This document shows, in pieces, positions 3,848 to 6,780 of a stretch of 6,780 nt of DNA. The stretch is taken from the NCBI GenBank assembly GCA_020442225.1, contig JAGRKR010000420.1, forward strand, positions 1 through 6,780, written 5' to 3'. The DNA is from Hyphomicrobiaceae bacterium (lineage in GTDB: Bacteria; Pseudomonadota; Alphaproteobacteria; Rhizobiales; Hyphomicrobiaceae). A program made the translations under genes and the position numbers. Position 1 is the stretch's first letter, and each line of letters starts with the position of its first letter. The notes below the pieces were generated by a model. The model did no database searches, had not been told where the DNA came from, and saw only the letters and a program-made list of their open reading frames with translations.

Positions 3848-6780
3848 GTGGTCGCCCCGAGCGCTCCTGAGAAGACTGGCAGCGGTGGCCTGATCTCGAT
3901 TTTCGTGCGCCACCGCACGGCCGCGAACCTGCTGATGCTGACCATGATGCTGGTTGGCGCGTTCAGCCTGATCCGGCTGAACACCCAGTTCTTCCCGACC
4001 ATCGAAATCCCAATCATAAACGTGACGGTGAAATGGACCGGCGCTAGCGCCGAGGACGTCGAGGCGAACATTCTCGACGCTCTCGAGCCGGAGTTGCGGT
4101 TCCTCGATGGCATCTATCAGGTAACGGCCTACGCGCGCGAAGGCGCCGCCACCATCTCCCTCGAATTCGAGCCGACGACCGATATGCAGAAGGCGCAATC
4201 GGACGTCGAGCAGGCGGTGGCCCGCGTGACGACGCTGCCGGAGGCCTCCGAGCGGCCCGAAGTTTCGCGCGTGACGTTCTACGACCGCGTCGCCAACATC
4301 GCGATCTCCGGGCCGCTCCCGGAGCGCACGATCAAGGAGATCGCCAAGCAGCTCCGCGACGGCCTGCTGGGTGCCGGTATCGACCGCGTGACGTTCCTCG
4401 GCTTCCGCAAGGAGGAGATCAAGGTGCGGGTGCAGGAGGCCGAGCTCCGCCGCCTCAGGCTCTCCATCGACGATATCTCGAAGCGGGTTCGCGAGAGCAC
4501 CGTAGACCTGCCGGCAGGGCGCCTCGAAGGGCGCAGCGAGATGCAACTGCGCTCGCTCGCGGAGCGGCGTACGCCGGAAGCCATCGCCGGCATCGAGGTG
4601 CGCGCGACGCGCACGGGCGAGAAGGTGCGGCTCGGCGATATCGCCGACGTCGGCACCGATTTCGATCGCGACGACAAGATCGGCCTTCTCGACGGCAACC
4701 CGGCGATCCAGCTCGAGGTGCAGCGCTCGGTCAAGGCCGACACGCTGAAGACCATGCGCATCATGCAGGACTATCTGGAGCGGGTGCGGCCGACATTGCC
4801 GGCCTCCGTCCAGATCGTCACCTACGACGTGCGCGGCAAGTTCGTCGTGGGACGCATCGGCATCCTCGTAGCCAACGGCATACAGGGGCTGGTGCTGGTG
4901 CTGCTCGTGCTGTTCATCCTGCTCAACATCGAGACCGCGCTGTGGGTCGCCGTCGGCATTCCGACCGCGATGCTGGCTGCCCTCGGCGTCATGTACATGA
5001 GCGGGCAGAGCATCAACATGGTGTCCATGTTCGGGCTCATCATGATGCTCGGCATCGTGGTCGATGACGCCATCGTCGTCGGCGAGGATATCGCTTCGCG
5101 CCTCGACCAGGGTATGCCGCGCACGATGGCAGCCGAGCAAGGCGCCTGGCGCATGGTGGCGCCGGTCACCGCGTCGTCGCTGACGACGATGGCTGCCTTC
5201 CTGCCCATCCTGTTCATCGGCGATCGGCTCGGCGACATCATGCGCGCCATTCCGCTGGTGGTCATTGCCGTGCTGCTGGCCAGCCTGATCGAGTGCTTCC
5301 TGATTCTGCCGGCCCACCTTCGCCATGGTCTCGGGCGCTGGACGAAGCCAGGTCGCCTGAGGGCAGCCTTCGACCGCGGCTTCGATCGATTCCGCGACGG
5401 GCCTTTCCGCAGGTTCGTCGCCTTCACGTTCCGCTGGCGCTACATCACGCTCGGCACGATGCTGGCGGCGTTGATCGTCTCGTTCGGCATGGTCGCGGGC
5501 GGGCGCGTCGGCTTCAATTTCTTCCCATCGCCCGAGCCTGAGAATCTGACCGCACAGCTCGAGTTCGCCGCGGGCATGCCGCGCGACGAGCAGAAGCTCG
5601 CGGTCGTCGCGGTCGAGCAGGCACTGCGCCGCGCCGAGCGCAAACTGCTCGTCGAGCTCTACAGGAAGAGGGGGCTCGAGCCGCCACCCGAGCGCCGCGC
5701 CACGGATCGGGACGGCGGCAGCACGGCTTTGGAGCAGAGCCTGTTCGATATCGTCCGTCAGTCGCTGCGCGGCATCTTCGGCGGCAACGAGATTGCGCTC
5801 GAGCGGCGGCTCGTCGAGGTGAGTTTCGCCGTGCTCGGCCAGTCTGGCCGCAGCCAGGGCGACAATGTCGCCGAAATCGAGGTGCAGCTGACGCCGAGCG
5901 AGGAGCGGAACATCCAGACGCGGCTCATCGTGGCGGCCTGGTACCGTGAGTTGCCGAAGATCGCCGGACTGGAGCGCATCGCCATCCTCGGGCGCCGTGG
6001 CGGGCCGCCAGGGCGCGACATCGACGTGTGGCTGCAGGATGCGCCCATCGAAGTGCTGAAAAAGGCGGCGGAGGAGCTGAAGCAGGCGCTGACCGGCTAT
6101 CCCGGCGTCACCGCCATCGCGGACGACCTGCCCTACGGCAAGCGCGAGCTGGTGCTGGAGCTGACGCCGCGGGGCAGCGCACTCGGCTTCACGAGCCAGA
6201 GCGTCGGGCTGCAGGTCCGCAACGCCTTCGACGGCGCTATCGCCACCCGGTTCGCGCGGGGCGACGAGGAGGTCACCGTGCGCGTGCTGCGGGACCAGGA
6301 AGCCGGCGGCATTGCCGGCCTGTCGGCTCTTTATCTGGTGAGTCCGACGGGGGAGCGCGTGCCGCTGACGGAGGTCGTCGCCATCCGCGAGAAGGCCGGC
6401 TTTTCAATCGTCCAGCGGCGCGACGGGTCCCGCACGGTCTCGGTCACCGCCGATATAGATTCAACCCAGACCAGCATCGGTGCCGTGCTCGGCAGCCTCG
6501 ATGCCACGGTCATGCCGCAGCTCGTCGCGAAGTACGGACTGAAGTATCGCTTCAAGGGGCGTGACGAGGAGCGCGCCAAGTCGTTTCGCGACCTCAAATC
6601 GGGGGCGTCGCTGGCCCTGGCTCTGATCTACATCGTGCTGGCCTGGGTCTTCAGCAGCTATTGGCGGCCATTCAACGTGCTGCTGATCGTGCCGTTCGGC
6701 ATCATGGGCGCATTCTACGGCCACTACATCATGGGAGCGGACCTGTCGATCGTCAGCATGATCGGCCTGTTGGGGCTGTC
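3848..6780 (+). CDS. RND efflux transporter inner-membrane permease (AcrB/HAE1-like), 3' end off the window
   Basis: This is a proton-driven pump subunit of the AcrB superfamily, partner of the adaptor just upstream. The frame is open without a stop from GTG 3848 to the window edge, 977 full codons of an expected 1,020-1,100. Visible layout: TM1 (about 25-44, preceded by FVRHRTAANLL) and RLNTQFFPTIEIP; first periplasmic half (about 45-335, with GASAEDVE and FEPTTDMQKAQSDVEQAV); TM2-TM6 (about 337-488); TM7 (about 530-550); second periplasmic half (about 551-915); TM8 (about 919-938), TM9 (about 944-963) and the start of TM10. TM4 carries GIVVDDAIVVGE with D406 and D407, matching the proton-relay Asp pair of AcrB. 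The position of the AcrB Lys940 equivalent lies just past the edge. A stretch near 599-657 is longer than in AcrB. The product is drug/organic-efflux-like; no heavy-metal signature was recognised, but the substrate cannot be assigned. The GTG start is supported by GAGGAG 9 bases upstream and by coupling to the adaptor. Confidence 0.93.
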   Translation, partial: MVAPSAPEKTGSGGLISIFVRHRTAANLLMLTMMLVGAFSLIRLNTQFFPTIEIPIINVTVKWTGASAEDVEANILDALEPELRFLDGIYQVTAYAREGAATISLEFEPTTDMQKAQSDVEQAVARVTTLPEASERPEVSRVTFYDRVANIAISGPLPERTIKEIAKQLRDGLLGAGIDRVTFLGFRKEEIKVRVQEAELRRLRLSIDDISKRVRESTVDLPAGRLEGRSEMQLRSLAERRTPEAIAGIEVRATRTGEKVRLGDIADVGTDFDRDDKIGLLDGNPAIQLEVQRSVKADTLKTMRIMQDYLERVRPTLPASVQIVTYDVRGKFVVGRIGILVANGIQGLVLVLLVLFILLNIETALWVAVGIPTAMLAALGVMYMSGQSINMVSMFGLIMMLGIVVDDAIVVGEDIASRLDQGMPRTMAAEQGAWRMVAPVTASSLTTMAAFLPILFIGDRLGDIMRAIPLVVIAVLLASLIECFLILPAHLRHGLGRWTKPGRLRAAFDRGFDRFRDGPFRRFVAFTFRWRYITLGTMLAALIVSFGMVAGGRVGFNFFPSPEPENLTAQLEFAAGMPRDEQKLAVVAVEQALRRAERKLLVELYRKRGLEPPPERRATDRDGGSTALEQSLFDIVRQSLRGIFGGNEIALERRLVEVSFAVLGQSGRSQGDNVAEIEVQLTPSEERNIQTRLIVAAWYRELPKIAGLERIAILGRRGGPPGRDIDVWLQDAPIEVLKKAAEELKQALTGYPGVTAIADDLPYGKRELVLELTPRGSALGFTSQSVGLQVRNAFDGAIATRFARGDEEVTVRVLRDQEAGGIAGLSALYLVSPTGERVPLTEVVAIREKAGFSIVQRRDGSRTVSVTADIDSTQTSIGAVLGSLDATVMPQLVAKYGLKYRFKGRDEERAKSFRDLKSGASLALALIYIVLAWVFSSYWRPFNVLLIVPFGIMGAFYGHYIMGADLSIVSMIGLLGL

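Noticed and set aside
3095..5326. A 743-codon open frame on the minus strand across the adaptor and permease genes
   Set aside because: It is antisense to two clear RND genes, and its product is rich in His, Asp, Arg and Gln with no recognisable domain, as expected for the mirror frame of GC-rich coding sequence.
1..6780. Mobile element, phage, CRISPR, toxin-antitoxin or defence genes
   Set aside because: Reading both strands gave no terminal inverted repeats, transposase or integrase motifs, spaced direct repeats, or small paired genes; the window is filled by three known families plus one intergenic region.

Overview
The window is high-GC and reads as ordinary chromosome of an alphaproteobacterium, perhaps Hyphomicrobiales-like. 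This placement is an inference from GC content, GTG starts, the style of the MoeA Ser-Gly-Gly motif and the occurrence of GANTC sites; no rRNA or other marker is present to confirm it. I see no insertion sequence, phage gene, CRISPR array, tRNA or rRNA.

Layout from left to right. Bases 1-800 (+) hold the C-terminal two thirds of a molybdopterin molybdenumtransferase (MoeA), whose start lies off the left edge. Bases 815-1978 (-) hold a complete M20-family acetylornithine deacetylase (ArgE), convergent with moeA across a 14-base gap. Bases 1979-2401 are a divergent intergenic region. It has an AT-rich patch containing a perfect extended -10 promoter element pointing right, followed by a leader of about 210 bases with a small hairpin. 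Bases 2402-3844 (+) encode a membrane-anchored periplasmic adaptor (membrane fusion protein). Bases 3848-6780 (+) encode an AcrB-type RND inner-membrane permease, which runs off the right edge after 977 codons, inside the second half of its transmembrane region.

The adaptor and permease form a two-gene operon: there are 3 bases between them and the permease ribosome binding site lies inside the adaptor's last codons. Together they should make a proton-driven tripartite efflux pump that needs an outer-membrane TolC-like channel, which is not in the window. No local regulator gene (TetR, LysR or two-component) is visible. The substrate cannot be read from the sequence. moeA (molybdenum cofactor) and argE (arginine biosynthesis or amide hydrolysis) appear to be unrelated housekeeping neighbours.

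I did not find a convincing undescribed system. The observations most worth a second look are the extra segment of about 50-60 residues in the permease's second periplasmic half, the consensus-grade extended -10 promoter with its long leader, and the unusual cytoplasmic N-terminal tail of the adaptor.
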